A stretch of 64,000 bases of DNA. It comes from Pseudoxanthomonas suwonensis 11-1 (GTDB taxonomy: Bacteria > Pseudomonadota > Gammaproteobacteria > Xanthomonadales > Xanthomonadaceae). The notes beneath the pieces are model-generated. The model saw nothing but the letters and a program-made list of their open reading frames with translations, ran no database searches and had not been told where the DNA came from. The stretch lies in NCBI RefSeq assembly GCF_000185965.1, contig NC_014924.1, forward strand, positions 1,488,001 to 1,552,000. Direction: 5' to 3'. Positions 42,032-50,876 of this stretch are shown one piece after another (within the stretch, counting starts at the first letter, position 1; every line of letters starts with the position of its first letter). The position numbers were made by a program, and so were the translations under genes.

Positions 42032-43720
42032 ATGACCGAATCTTTTGCCGAGCTGTTCGAACAGAGCCAGGCCAACCTTGCCAAGCTGAAGCCGGGCGCG
42101 ATCGTCGTCGGCACCGTCGTGGACGTCCGCGGCGACGTGGTGGTGATCAATGCCGGCCTGAAGTCGGAAGGCATCGTGCCGATCGAGCAGTTCCGTAACG
42201 ACGACGGCGAGATCGACGTGGGCGTGGGCGACCAGGTCAAGGTCGCGCTCGACTCGCTCGAGAACGGCTTCGGCGAGACCGTGCTGTCGCGCGAGAAGGC
42301 CAAGCGCGCGATGGTGTGGGACGAGCTGGAAGAGGCGCTGGAGAAGAACGAGACCATCACCGGCCGCATCAGCGGCAAGGTCAAGGGTGGTTTCACCGTC
42401 GACATCAAGGACGTCCGCGCGTTCCTGCCGGGCTCCCTGGTCGACGTCCGTCCGGTGCGCGATCCGGCCTACCTGGAAGGCAAGGAACTGGAGTTCAAGC
42501 TCATCAAGCTGGACCGCAAGCGCAACAACGTGGTCGTCTCCCGCCGTGCGGTGGTCGAGAGCGAGCACAGCGAGGAGCGCGAGCAGCTGATGGAGAAGCT
42601 GGTCGAGGGCGCCAAGCTGAAGGGCGTGGTCAAGAACCTGACCGACTACGGCGCGTTCGTGGACCTGGGCGGCATCGACGGCCTGCTGCACATCACCGAC
42701 ATGGCGTGGAAGCGCGTGCGCCATCCGTCCGAGGTGGTCAACGTCGGCGACGAGCTGGAAGTGCGCGTGCTGAAGTTCGACCGCGAGCGCAACCGCGTCT
42801 CGCTGGGCCTGAAGCAGCTGGGCGAGGATCCGTGGGACAACATCGCCCGCCGTTACCCGGCCAACAGCCGCGTGTTCGGCAAGGTCTCCAACGTCACCGA
42901 TTACGGCGCGTTCGTCGAGATCGAGCCGGGCGTCGAGGGCCTGGTGCACGTGTCCGAGATGGACTGGACCAACAAGAACGTCAACCCGTCCAAGGTCGTG
43001 CAGGTCGGCGACGAGGTCGAGGTCATGGTCCTGGACGTGGACGAGGAGCGTCGCCGCATCTCGCTGGGCATGAAGCAGGTCGCCGCCAACCCGTGGGAGA
43101 CCTTCGCCGCCATCCACAAGAAGGGCGACAAGGTTTCGGGCCAGATCAAGTCCATCACCGACTTCGGCATCTTCATCGGCCTGGACGGCGGCATCGACGG
43201 CCTGGTCCACCTGTCGGACATCAGCTGGAACACCACCGGCGAGGACGTGCTGCGCAACTTCAAGAAGGGCGACACCCTGGACGCCGTCGTCCTGGCCGTC
43301 GACCCGGAGCGCGAGCGCATCTCCCTGGGCCTGAAGCAGATGGAGCAGGATCCGTTCGGCCAGTACATGGCCGCCAATCCGAAGGGCTCCAAGGTTTCCG
43401 GCGTGGTGAAGGAAGTCGACGCGAAGGGCGCCGTGGTCGAGCTGGCCGACGGCATCGAGGGTTATGTCGCCGCGCGTGACATCTCCTACGACCGCGTCGA
43501 CGACGCCACCCAGCACCTGAAGGTCGGCGACAAGGTCGAGGCCAAGTTCGTGGGCATGGACCGCAAGGGCCGCAGCCTGCAGCTGTCGATCAAGGCCAAG
43601 GACGAAGCCGAGACCGCCGAGGCCCTGGCCGAGTACAACAAGGCCGCCGCCGAAGCCGCTACCGGCACCACCAGCCTGGGCGCGCTGCTGCGTGCGCAGC
43701 TGGGCAACAAGTCCGAGTAA
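42032..43720 (+). CDS. rpsA: 30S ribosomal protein S1
   Basis: 562 aa, six S1 (OB-fold) motifs in series. The first begins at ~20 ([14 protein letters not shown]) and later ones are marked by repeated [33 protein letters not shown] and [17 protein letters not shown] blocks. S1 binds mRNA and brings structured or leaderless messages to the 30S subunit. Start [11 protein letters not shown] is chosen over an upstream ATG because it matches S1 N-termini. No Shine-Dalgarno is seen, as expected for an S1-dependent start. It is followed by a 14-bp hairpin before ihfB. Confidence 0.98.
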   Translation: MTESFAELFEQSQANLAKLKPGAIVVGTVVDVRGDVVVINAGLKSEGIVPIEQFRNDDGEIDVGVGDQVKVALDSLENGFGETVLSREKAKRAMVWDELEEALEKNETITGRISGKVKGGFTVDIKDVRAFLPGSLVDVRPVRDPAYLEGKELEFKLIKLDRKRNNVVVSRRAVVESEHSEEREQLMEKLVEGAKLKGVVKNLTDYGAFVDLGGIDGLLHITDMAWKRVRHPSEVVNVGDELEVRVLKFDRERNRVSLGLKQLGEDPWDNIARRYPANSRVFGKVSNVTDYGAFVEIEPGVEGLVHVSEMDWTNKNVNPSKVVQVGDEVEVMVLDVDEERRRISLGMKQVAANPWETFAAIHKKGDKVSGQIKSITDFGIFIGLDGGIDGLVHLSDISWNTTGEDVLRNFKKGDTLDAVVLAVDPERERISLGLKQMEQDPFGQYMAANPKGSKVSGVVKEVDAKGAVVELADGIEGYVAARDISYDRVDDATQHLKVGDKVEAKFVGMDRKGRSLQLSIKAKDEAETAEALAEYNKAAAEAATGTTSLGALLRAQLGNKSE

Positions 43721-43740
43721 TACCGAAAGTGCGTTAGGCC

Positions 43741-43773
43741 CCGCGGCGACCCGGTGATCCCGGGTCGCCGCGG
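43741..43773. other. perfect 14-bp hairpin between rpsA and ihfB
   Basis: CCGCGGCGACCCGG (43741-43754) pairs without mismatch to CCGGGTCGCCGCGG (43760-43773) around a TGATC loop. No T-run follows, so it is probably a partial terminator or mRNA 3'-end stabiliser. Confidence 0.7.
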
Positions 43774-43800
43774 CGTATCGGCCCGCTTCCATAGTCCGAG

Positions 43801-44112
43801 ATGACCAAGTCCGAACTGATCGAGATCCTGGCCCGCCGCCAGTCGCACCTGAAGGCCGAGGACGTCGACCTCGCCGTCAAGTCGCTGCTGGAAATGATGG
43901 CCGGTTCGCTGGCTTCCGGCGAGCGCATCGAGATCCGGGGCTTCGGCAGCTTCTCGCTGCATTACCGTCCGCCGCGCATCGGCCGCAACCCGAAGACCGG
44001 CGAGTCCGTGGCCCTTCCGGGCAAGCACGTGCCGCATTTCAAGGCCGGCAAGGAACTGCGCGAGAAGGTCAGCGACGTGGTCCCGGCGCCGTCCGAGCCG
44101 CAGGACGCCTGA
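43801..44112 (+). CDS. ihfB: integration host factor subunit beta
   Basis: 103 aa. DNABII fold: [15 protein letters not shown]-terminal helices and the DNA-binding arm [24 protein letters not shown] with the intercalating Pro. It pairs with IHF-alpha to bend DNA. The location directly after rpsA is the conserved gammaproteobacterial order, and lapA follows. The C-terminal tail ([11 protein letters not shown]) is slightly longer than in E. coli. Confidence 0.96.
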   Translation: MTKSELIEILARRQSHLKAEDVDLAVKSLLEMMAGSLASGERIEIRGFGSFSLHYRPPRIGRNPKTGESVALPGKHVPHFKAGKELREKVSDVVPAPSEPQDA

Positions 44113-44177
44113 TCCACCGCGCCGTACCGGTTCCGGTCGGCTAAGCTTGGGGGTGCCCGCGCACGGAGCCTCCGCCC

Positions 44178-44474
44178 ATGAACATCTTCCGCCTGCTGGT
44201 CCTGCTCGCGTTCCTTGCGATCGGGCTGGTAGTGGGGTCGCTCAATTCGCAGCAACTCCGACTCGACTTCGGCATGATCGAGGTCAACACCACTTCGGGC
44301 ATCGCCCTCGTCACCTCGCTGCTCGCGGGCGTCCTGCTCGGCGGTGGCCTGGTCGTCGCCAGCACGGTGCTGCCGCTGCACGCGCGCCTGCGCCGGCTCG
44401 AGCGGACCCGCACGGCCGACGGCACCGCCGTCGATGCCATCCAGACACCGGCACCGTACCGGGAAGGCAACTAA
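44178..44474 (+). CDS. lapA: lipopolysaccharide assembly protein LapA
   Basis: 98 aa. Two membrane spans (~3-20 and ~40-62) around the conserved GSLNSQQLRLDFGMIEVNT segment, followed by a short cytoplasmic helix LPLHARLRRLERTR. LapA works with LapB and FtsH in control of LpxC and LPS assembly at the inner membrane. lapB starts 4 bp after its stop, so the pair is coupled. Confidence 0.92.
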   Translation: MNIFRLLVLLAFLAIGLVVGSLNSQQLRLDFGMIEVNTTSGIALVTSLLAGVLLGGGLVVASTVLPLHARLRRLERTRTADGTAVDAIQTPAPYREGN

Positions 44475-44478
44475 GCAA

Positions 44479-45657
44479 ATGGAATTCATCTCCGAGTGGT
44501 TCTGGTTCTTCCTGTTCCTGCCGCTGGCCGCGCTCAGTGGCTGGGTCGTCGGCCGCAGGGGCGGGCAGCGCCACGGTGACACCCAGGTCAGCCGCCTGTC
44601 CGGCACCTATTTCCGCGGCCTGAACTACCTGCTCAACGAACAGCCGGACAAGGCGATCGAGCTGTTCCTGCACATCGCCGAGCTCGACAAGGAAACCTTC
44701 GAGACCCAGCTGGCCCTGGGCCACCTGTTCCGCCGCCGTGGCGAGGTCGACCGCGCGATCCGCCTGCACCAGGGCCTGGTCCAGCGCAGCGACCTGTCCG
44801 ACGCGCAGCGCGTCCAGGCCCTGCTGGCGCTGGGCGAGGACTACATGAAGTCCGGCCTGCTGGATCGTGCCGAGACCGTATTCACCGACCTGGCCCGGAT
44901 CGACCAGCGCGCGCCGCAGGCGCTCAGGCACCTGATCGGCATCTACCAGGCCGAGCGCGACTGGGAGCGGGCGATCGAGAACGCCATGCGCTTCGAGGAA
45001 GCGACCGGCGAGCCGATGGGCAAGCTGGTGGCCCAGTTCGAGTGCGAGCTGGCAGAGCGCCTGCGCGGCAACGGTGACCTGGCCAGCGCCCGCGCCGCGA
45101 TCGCGCGTGCCTACCAGGCCGATGCCACCTGCGTGCGCGCCGGCATCCTCGAAGGCCGCATCGAATCCGATGCCGGCAACCCCGAGGGGGCGATCCGCGC
45201 CTTCGAGCGCGCCGCCCGCCACGACCCCGACTACCTGCCGGAAGTGCTGCCCGGCCTGCTGGCCGCGTACGCCCAGGTCGGCGACACCAGCGGCGCGCGT
45301 GCCTTCCTGGCCGAGATGAGCGAGCACTACCGCGGCATCGCCCCGGTGCTGGCCCTGACCCGCCTGATCGAGCAGCAGGAAGGCGCCGTGCAGGCGCGCG
45401 ACTACCTCGGCCGCCAGCTCAAGGACCGCCCCTCGGTGCGCGGCGAGGCCGCCCTGATCGACCTGACCCTCGCGGTCGGCGCCGACAGCACCGCGACCCT
45501 GCACGACCTCAAGCACATCACCGACCAGCTGCTGGTGCGCAATCCCAGCTACCGCTGCACCCGCTGCGGCTTCGGCGCGCGCACCCACCACTGGCAGTGC
45601 CCGAGCTGCAAGGAGTGGGGCACGGTCAAGCCGCTGCTCAACTACGCGGTGGTGTGA
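44479..45657 (+). CDS. lapB: lipopolysaccharide assembly protein LapB (YciM)
   Basis: 392 aa. N-terminal membrane anchor (~6-24, WFWFFLFLPLAALSGWVVG), about nine TPR motifs (~35-340), and a rubredoxin-like C-terminal metal site with Cys360, Cys363, Cys374 and Cys377 (CTRC...CPSC). LapB presents LpxC to FtsH for degradation and so balances LPS against phospholipid. Start MEFISEWFW is fixed by the lapA spacing and anchor. The next gene begins 2 bp after the stop. Confidence 0.96.
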   Translation: MEFISEWFWFFLFLPLAALSGWVVGRRGGQRHGDTQVSRLSGTYFRGLNYLLNEQPDKAIELFLHIAELDKETFETQLALGHLFRRRGEVDRAIRLHQGLVQRSDLSDAQRVQALLALGEDYMKSGLLDRAETVFTDLARIDQRAPQALRHLIGIYQAERDWERAIENAMRFEEATGEPMGKLVAQFECELAERLRGNGDLASARAAIARAYQADATCVRAGILEGRIESDAGNPEGAIRAFERAARHDPDYLPEVLPGLLAAYAQVGDTSGARAFLAEMSEHYRGIAPVLALTRLIEQQEGAVQARDYLGRQLKDRPSVRGEAALIDLTLAVGADSTATLHDLKHITDQLLVRNPSYRCTRCGFGARTHHWQCPSCKEWGTVKPLLNYAVV

Positions 45658-45659
45658 GC

Positions 45660-46643
45660 ATGATCGCGGCCGCGGGCACCGTGGCGCTGCTGGCCGCGGT
45701 CTCGGCGGTGGCGACCTGGCTGACCCTGCGCTACGCGCGACGGCGCCTGCTCGACCTGCCGGGCGAGCGTCGCAGCCACAGTGTCCCAACCCCGCGCGGC
45801 GGTGGCCTGGGCATCACCGTCGCCCTGTTGCTGGGCACGCTGCCTGCAGTCGCCGGCGGCGTGCTGGCGCCAATGCCCGCCGCGGCGTTTGCCGTCGGCC
45901 TGGTGCTGGTCGCAGGGATCGGATGGATCGACGACCACCGCCCGCTGTCGCCCTGGTCGCGACTTGCGATCCAGTGCCTGGCCGGACTGGTCCTCGGCGC
46001 GGGCGTGCATGCAGGGCAGGGTGAGCTTCGCTGGGCACTGCTGGCCTTCGCCGCCGTACCGGTGCTGGTAAACGTCTGGAACTTCATGGATGGCATCGAC
46101 GGCATCGCCATCACCCAGGCGATGATCGCGCTGGCCAGCTTCGCCATGGTCACGCCGCCGGCCGTCTCGCTGCTGGCATGGGCCGCGTGCGCGGCCTGCC
46201 TGGGCTTCCTTCCGTTCAACTGGCCGCGGGCGCGCATCTTCCTGGGCGATGTCGGTTCCGGGACGCTCGGTTACCTGCTGGCCGCGGTGCTGGTATGGAC
46301 AGTGGCCTCGCTCTGGGAAAGCCGGGGCTGGAACGTGCTGGTGCTGGTGCTGCCGCTCTCGGCCTTCCTGGTCGACGCCTCCATGACCCTGGCGCGACGG
46401 GTGCTGCAGGGGGAGCGTTTCTGGCTTCCACATGTATCGCACCTGTACCAGCGCTGGGCGAAGCATGCAGGCAGTCATCCAGCAGTTAGTAACTACTACG
46501 GTTTGTTCAGTCTGCTGGCAGGTTTGCTCACGTATGTTGCGGTGGCATCTGGAACAGTTATTGCCGTCGCAGCAACGGTCCTGTGGCTCGTGCTCGCGGC
46601 CGTGATCTGGCTGGTCCAGGGGAGACGCATCCAGCACACCTGA
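45660..46643 (+). CDS. WecA-like polyprenyl-phosphate sugar-1-phosphate transferase
   Basis: 327 aa, about ten membrane spans. Family motifs: RSHSVPTPRGGGLGI (~39-52), the Mg-binding Asp91-Asp92 in GWIDDHRPL, NFMDGIDG (141-148), FLGDVGSG, and the substrate-recognition HVSHLYQR block. These enzymes attach a sugar-1-phosphate to undecaprenyl phosphate, starting O-antigen or exopolysaccharide synthesis. The context (lapB upstream, WbpM-like dehydratase and galU downstream) fits the O-antigen side. Which sugar is used cannot be told. Confidence 0.88.
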   Translation: MIAAAGTVALLAAVSAVATWLTLRYARRRLLDLPGERRSHSVPTPRGGGLGITVALLLGTLPAVAGGVLAPMPAAAFAVGLVLVAGIGWIDDHRPLSPWSRLAIQCLAGLVLGAGVHAGQGELRWALLAFAAVPVLVNVWNFMDGIDGIAITQAMIALASFAMVTPPAVSLLAWAACAACLGFLPFNWPRARIFLGDVGSGTLGYLLAAVLVWTVASLWESRGWNVLVLVLPLSAFLVDASMTLARRVLQGERFWLPHVSHLYQRWAKHAGSHPAVSNYYGLFSLLAGLLTYVAVASGTVIAVAATVLWLVLAAVIWLVQGRRIQHT

Positions 46644-46659
46644 CAGGACCGCCGTACGC

Positions 46660-48570
46660 ATGAAAACCGGCCCAGCACTGCCAGTCTCACTCCCGCGTAC
46701 GGCCATCGTCCTGCACGACCTGCTCATGGCGGCCGTGTGCTGGCAGGCACTGCACGTGCTGCGTTACGGCGCCCGCTCCGAGACGTACGACTGGACCCAG
46801 CTGACGCCGACCCTCGCCATCGTGCTGGTCGCACAGGGCCTGGTGTTCTGGCGGGTCGGGCTCTATCGCGGCCTGTGGCGTTTCGCCAGCGTTCCGGACA
46901 TCTGGAACATCCTCAAGGCCGCCGGTCTTGGCACCGTCGCCATCGTCATCTGCCTGGCAATCTACAACCGCATGGACGCGCTGCCGCGTGCAGTGCTGTT
47001 CCTCTATCCGCTGGCCCTGGCCGCGATGCTCGGCGTGCCGCGCCTGCTGTACCGGGTGTGGAAGGACTACAACCTTTCCCGCAGCACCGCGACCCAGCAG
47101 CGCGTCCTGATCATGGGTGCCGGCCAGGCGGCCGACGCCCTGGTGCGCGACCTGCGCCGCTCCGGCGCCTACCAGCCGGTCGGTTTCCTCGACGACGCCC
47201 CGCACCTGCAGGGATCGCAGCTGCACGGCATGCCGGTGCTGGGAACGCTTGAGGAAGCGGCTACCGTGGCCCGCGAGGTCGGCGCCGGCATGCTGGTGAT
47301 CGCCATTCCCTCGCTCGACGCCGCCGGCATGCAGCGCGTGCTCGGCATCTGCGAGCACAGCGGCCTGCCGTTCCGCACCGTGCCGCGCCTGACCGACGTG
47401 CTCGAGGGCAAGGCCCTGCCGGGCGAGCTCAAGGAAGTGGCGATCGAGGACCTGCTGCACCGCAAGCCGGTGACGCCGGACTGGGGCCTGATCCGCGACT
47501 GGCTGGGCGGCCGCACCGTGATGGTGACCGGCGCCGGTGGATCGATCGGCTCGGAGCTGTGCCGCCAGTGCGCGCGCCACGGTGCCAGCCGGATCGTGCT
47601 GCTGGAGATTTCCGAACTGGCCCTGCTGACCATCCATGCCGAGCTGCAGGACGCGTTCCCCGGCGTCGAGGTCGTGGCGGTGCTGGGCGACTGCGGTGAC
47701 CCGGCGGTGACCCGCCGTGCCCTGGAGCGTTGCGCACCCGACGCTGTCTTCCATGCCGCCGCCTACAAGCAGGTCCCGCTGCTGGAAGGCCAGCTGCGCG
47801 AGGCCGTGCGCAACAACGTGCTGGCGACCCACACCGTGGCCGAGCTGTGCCGCGAGTACCGGGTGGGCACCTTCGTCCTGATCTCCACTGACAAGGCGGT
47901 CGATCCGGCCAACGTGCTGGGCGTGTCCAAGCGGGTGGCCGAGATGATCGCCCAGTCCATGGACGAGCGGGTCGAGGGCACGCGCTACGTCACCGTGCGG
48001 TTCGGCAACGTGCTGGACTCGGCCGGCAGCGTGGTCCCGCTGTTCCGCGAGCAGATCCGCCGCGGTGGCCCGGTGACCGTCACCGACCCCGAGGTCACCC
48101 GCTACTTCATGACCATCCCCGAGGCCTGCCAGCTGATCATGCAGGCCGCCGCCTCCGGTTCGCACGCGGCGATCTACACCCTGGACATGGGCGATCCGGT
48201 GCCGATCCGGCTGCTGGCCGAGCAGATGATCCGCCTGGCCGGCAAGCAGCCGGGGCGGGACATCGCCATCGTCTATACCGGGCTGCGCCCGGGCGAGAAA
48301 CTGCACGAAACCCTGTTCTACCCGGACGAGCACTACCGTCCCACCGCCCACCCCAAGATCCTCGAGGCGGGGGCGCGGGGGTGCCCGGCCGACCAGGTCC
48401 TGCAGGAAGTCGAACACATGCGCTTCGCAGTCTCGCGCTATGATGAGAGCACGTTGCGGCAGGCCCTGCAGGTCCTCGTCCCCGAGTTCTCGCCCCGGGC
48501 TGCCGCTGAACCCGAAAACACCGCAACGGTGGTTCAGTTCCCAGCTCGAGAGGCAGCAAGGACAAGATGA
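46660..48570 (+). CDS. WbpM/CapD-type UDP-sugar 4,6-dehydratase, membrane-bound
   Basis: 636 aa. Four N-terminal membrane spans (~15-125), a CoA-binding-like Rossmann region (~145-255: RVLIMGAGQAADALV) and a large C-terminal SDR domain (~280-600) with TGAGGSIGSELCRQ, FHAAAYKQVPLLE, and the catalytic ISTDKAVDPANVLGVSKR, where the usual Met after Asn/Ala is Val-Leu. It probably makes UDP-4-keto-6-deoxy-HexNAc for O-antigen or capsule. The last codons overlap the galU start (ATGA), so the two are coupled. Codon use matches neighbours; no sign of recent transfer. Confidence 0.9.
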   Translation: MKTGPALPVSLPRTAIVLHDLLMAAVCWQALHVLRYGARSETYDWTQLTPTLAIVLVAQGLVFWRVGLYRGLWRFASVPDIWNILKAAGLGTVAIVICLAIYNRMDALPRAVLFLYPLALAAMLGVPRLLYRVWKDYNLSRSTATQQRVLIMGAGQAADALVRDLRRSGAYQPVGFLDDAPHLQGSQLHGMPVLGTLEEAATVAREVGAGMLVIAIPSLDAAGMQRVLGICEHSGLPFRTVPRLTDVLEGKALPGELKEVAIEDLLHRKPVTPDWGLIRDWLGGRTVMVTGAGGSIGSELCRQCARHGASRIVLLEISELALLTIHAELQDAFPGVEVVAVLGDCGDPAVTRRALERCAPDAVFHAAAYKQVPLLEGQLREAVRNNVLATHTVAELCREYRVGTFVLISTDKAVDPANVLGVSKRVAEMIAQSMDERVEGTRYVTVRFGNVLDSAGSVVPLFREQIRRGGPVTVTDPEVTRYFMTIPEACQLIMQAAASGSHAAIYTLDMGDPVPIRLLAEQMIRLAGKQPGRDIAIVYTGLRPGEKLHETLFYPDEHYRPTAHPKILEAGARGCPADQVLQEVEHMRFAVSRYDESTLRQALQVLVPEFSPRAAAEPENTATVVQFPAREAARTR

Positions 48571-49457
48571 CGAAAAGGATTCGCAAGGCAGTCTTCCCGG
48601 TAGCCGGTCTTGGTACCCGGTTCCTCCCCGCAACCAAGACCGTTCCCAAGGAAATGCTGCCGATCATCGACCGGCCGCTGATCCAGTACGCGGTGGATGA
48701 GGCCATCGAGGCCGGGTGCGACACCCTGGTGTTCGTCACCAACCGCTACAAGCATTCGATTGCCGACTATTTCGACAAGCACTACGAGCTGGAGCAGAAG
48801 CTCGAGCAGGGCGGCAAGCTGGAGCAGCTGCAGCTGGTCAGCAAGCCGCTGCCGGACCACGTCCGCGTGGTGTACGTCACCCAGAAGGAAGCCCTGGGCC
48901 TGGGCCACGCCGTGCTCTGCGCCAAGGACGTGATCGGCGACGAGCCGTTCGCGGTCCTGCTGCCGGACGACCTGATGTGGAACCGCGGCGACGGCGCGCT
49001 GAAGCAGATGGCCGACCTGGCCGAGCGCACCGGCGGCGGCGTGATCGCGGTCGAGGAAGTGCCGCGGGAGAAGACCTCCAGCTACGGCATCGTCGCCACC
49101 CGCGACTTCCAGGGCCGCAGCGGCCGCATCGAGGCCATGGTCGAGAAGCCCAAGCCCGAGGACGCGCCGAGCAACCTGGCCGTGGTCGGCCGCTACATCC
49201 TGCCCGGCGGCATCTTCCAGAAGCTGGAGACCACCGGCCGCGGTGCCGGCGGCGAGATCCAGCTGACCGACGCGATCGCCGCGACGATCAAGGACGGCGG
49301 CCATATCGATGCCTACCACTTCGTCGGCCGTCGCTTCGACTGTGGTGCGCACATCGGCCTGATCGAGGCGACCGTGCACTTCGCGCTGGAGCACCCGAAG
49401 CATGGTGCGGCCGCGCGCGAGGCGATGCAGGCGGCGCTGGACGAGAAGCGCGGCTGA
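48567..49457 (+). CDS. galU: UTP-glucose-1-phosphate uridylyltransferase
   Basis: 296 aa. Nucleotidyltransferase signature GLGTRFLPATKTVPKEMLPI at ~14-33, KHSIADYFDKHYELE, VTQKEALGLGHAVL, LLPDDLM, YGIVA, and EKPKPEDAPSNLAVVGRYILP. It makes UDP-glucose for LPS core, O-antigen and exopolysaccharide (xanthan-type) synthesis. It is the last gene of the lapA-lapB-wecA-like-wbpM-like-galU run and ends in a bidirectional terminator. Confidence 0.97.
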   Translation: MTKRIRKAVFPVAGLGTRFLPATKTVPKEMLPIIDRPLIQYAVDEAIEAGCDTLVFVTNRYKHSIADYFDKHYELEQKLEQGGKLEQLQLVSKPLPDHVRVVYVTQKEALGLGHAVLCAKDVIGDEPFAVLLPDDLMWNRGDGALKQMADLAERTGGGVIAVEEVPREKTSSYGIVATRDFQGRSGRIEAMVEKPKPEDAPSNLAVVGRYILPGGIFQKLETTGRGAGGEIQLTDAIAATIKDGGHIDAYHFVGRRFDCGAHIGLIEATVHFALEHPKHGAAAREAMQAALDEKRG

Positions 49458-49479
49458 CCGGCCCGCGAAGCTGCAAACG

Positions 49480-49505
49480 AAAACGGCGCCCGAGGGCGCC
49501 GTTTT
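49480..49505. terminator. bidirectional terminator between galU and thiolase gene
   Basis: A perfect 11-bp stem AAAACGGCGCC/GGCGCCGTTTT with a 4-nt loop; A and T tracts sit on the outer edges for both convergent transcripts. Confidence 0.88.
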
Positions 49506-49526
49506 CATGTCCGCGAGGGGCGAGGC

Positions 49527-50735
49527 TCAAAGCGCCTCGAAGATGCCCGCCGCGCCCATGCCGGTGCCAATGCACATGGTGACCATGCCGTACTTCTGCT
49601 GGCGGCGGCGCAGGCCGTGGACCAGGGTGGCGGTACGGATGGCGCCGGTGGCGCCCAGCGGGTGGCCCAGGGCGATGGCGCCGCCCAGCGGGTTGACCTT
49701 GGACGGGTCCAGCTGGCTGTCGCGGATCACCGCCAGCGCCTGCGCGGCGAAGGCCTCGTTGAGCTCGATCCAGTCCAGCTGGTCCTTGCTGAGGCCGGCC
49801 TGCCTGAGCGCCTTCGGGATCGCGGCGATCGGGCCGATGCCCATCACCTCCGGGCGCACGCCGGCCACGGAGAAGCTGACGAAGCGGGCGAGGGGAGTCA
49901 GGCCGTATTCCTTGATCGCCTTCTCCGAGGCCAGCAGCACTGCACCGGCGCCGTCGCTCATCTGCGAGGAGTTGCCGGCGGTGACGCTGCCGCCGAACTG
50001 GCCGTTGCGGAACACCGGCCGCAGCTTGCCCAGGCCCTCGATCGAGGTGTCCGGACGCGGGCCTTCGTCGGTATCGACCAGGCGCTTCTTCAGCTGGATG
50101 GTGTTGCCGGCCAGGTCGGGCAGGTGCGAGACGACCTCGTACGGCGAGATCTCGTCGCGGAACTCACCGGCGGCGATGGCGGCCAGCGCCTTCTGGTGGG
50201 AGGCGAGGGCAAAGGCGTCCTGGTCCTCGCGCGAGACCTTCCATTCCTCGGCGACCTTCTCGGCGGTGATGCCCATGCCATAGGCAATCGCCACGTTCTC
50301 GTCGTGGGCGAACACCTGCGGGCTCAGGGCGACCTTGTTGCCCATCATCGGCACCATCGACATCGACTCGGTGCCGCCGGCCAGCATCAGGTCGGCGTTG
50401 CCCAGGCGGATCTGGTCGGCGGCCAGGGCCACGGCCTGCAGGCCGGATGAGCAGAAGCGGTTGATGGTCTGGGCGGCGATGGTGTTCGGCAGGCCGGCCA
50501 GCAGCAGGCCAATGCGGGCCACGTTCATGCCCTGCTCGCCCTCCGGCATGGCGCAGCCGATGATGGCGTCGTCGATGCGGCTGGTGTCGATGCCCGGGGC
50601 CTGGGCGACCACGGCCTTGAGCACGTGGGCCAGCATTTCATCGGGACGGGTGTTGCGGAAAACGCCCTTGGGCGCCTTGCCAACCGGGGTGCGGGTGGCG
50701 GCGACGATGTAGGCGTCCTGGATCTGCTTGGTCAT
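49527..50735 (-). CDS. fadA: acetyl-CoA C-acyltransferase (3-ketoacyl-CoA thiolase)
   Basis: 402 aa. Thiolase catalytic residues: Cys95 (INRFCSSGLQ), His in NPLGGAIALGHPLGATGAI and the second Cys in CIGTGMGAAG near the end. It completes beta-oxidation by thiolysis. Start MTKQIQDAYIV is chosen because upstream in-frame codons lie in the GATTCG repeat element. It follows the FadN-type gene by ~140 bp on the same strand, forming the third gene of the PsrA-like-fadN-fadA unit. Confidence 0.95.
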   Translation of the reverse strand: MTKQIQDAYIVAATRTPVGKAPKGVFRNTRPDEMLAHVLKAVVAQAPGIDTSRIDDAIIGCAMPEGEQGMNVARIGLLLAGLPNTIAAQTINRFCSSGLQAVALAADQIRLGNADLMLAGGTESMSMVPMMGNKVALSPQVFAHDENVAIAYGMGITAEKVAEEWKVSREDQDAFALASHQKALAAIAAGEFRDEISPYEVVSHLPDLAGNTIQLKKRLVDTDEGPRPDTSIEGLGKLRPVFRNGQFGGSVTAGNSSQMSDGAGAVLLASEKAIKEYGLTPLARFVSFSVAGVRPEVMGIGPIAAIPKALRQAGLSKDQLDWIELNEAFAAQALAVIRDSQLDPSKVNPLGGAIALGHPLGATGAIRTATLVHGLRRRQQKYGMVTMCIGTGMGAAGIFEAL

Positions 50736-50754
50736 GGCTTTCTCCGAAAGCCGG

Positions 50755-50876
50755 GATTCGTGATTCGTGATCCGTGGTTCGCGATAGCGCATCACGGTCG
50801 AATCCTTCACGCCGGCATCAATGGTTTCCCGGGAGGGGATGCGCTCTTGCGAATCCCCGATCCCGAATCACGAATC
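50755..50876. repeat. imperfect inverted repeat of GATTCG type within the fad operon
   Basis: Two 26-bp arms (50755-50780 and 50851-50876) match inverted at 22 positions, with the perfect core GATTCGTGATTCG. They enclose ~70 bp and end 1 bp before the stop codon of the FadN-type gene. The element fills most of the gap before the thiolase gene and belongs to the same family as the heptads at 27931-27958. In mRNA it can fold into a long hairpin. Confidence 0.75.

Noticed and set aside
46660-48570. Horizontally acquired O-antigen island
   Set aside because: Base composition and codon use match the flanking core genes and there are no mobile-element traces.
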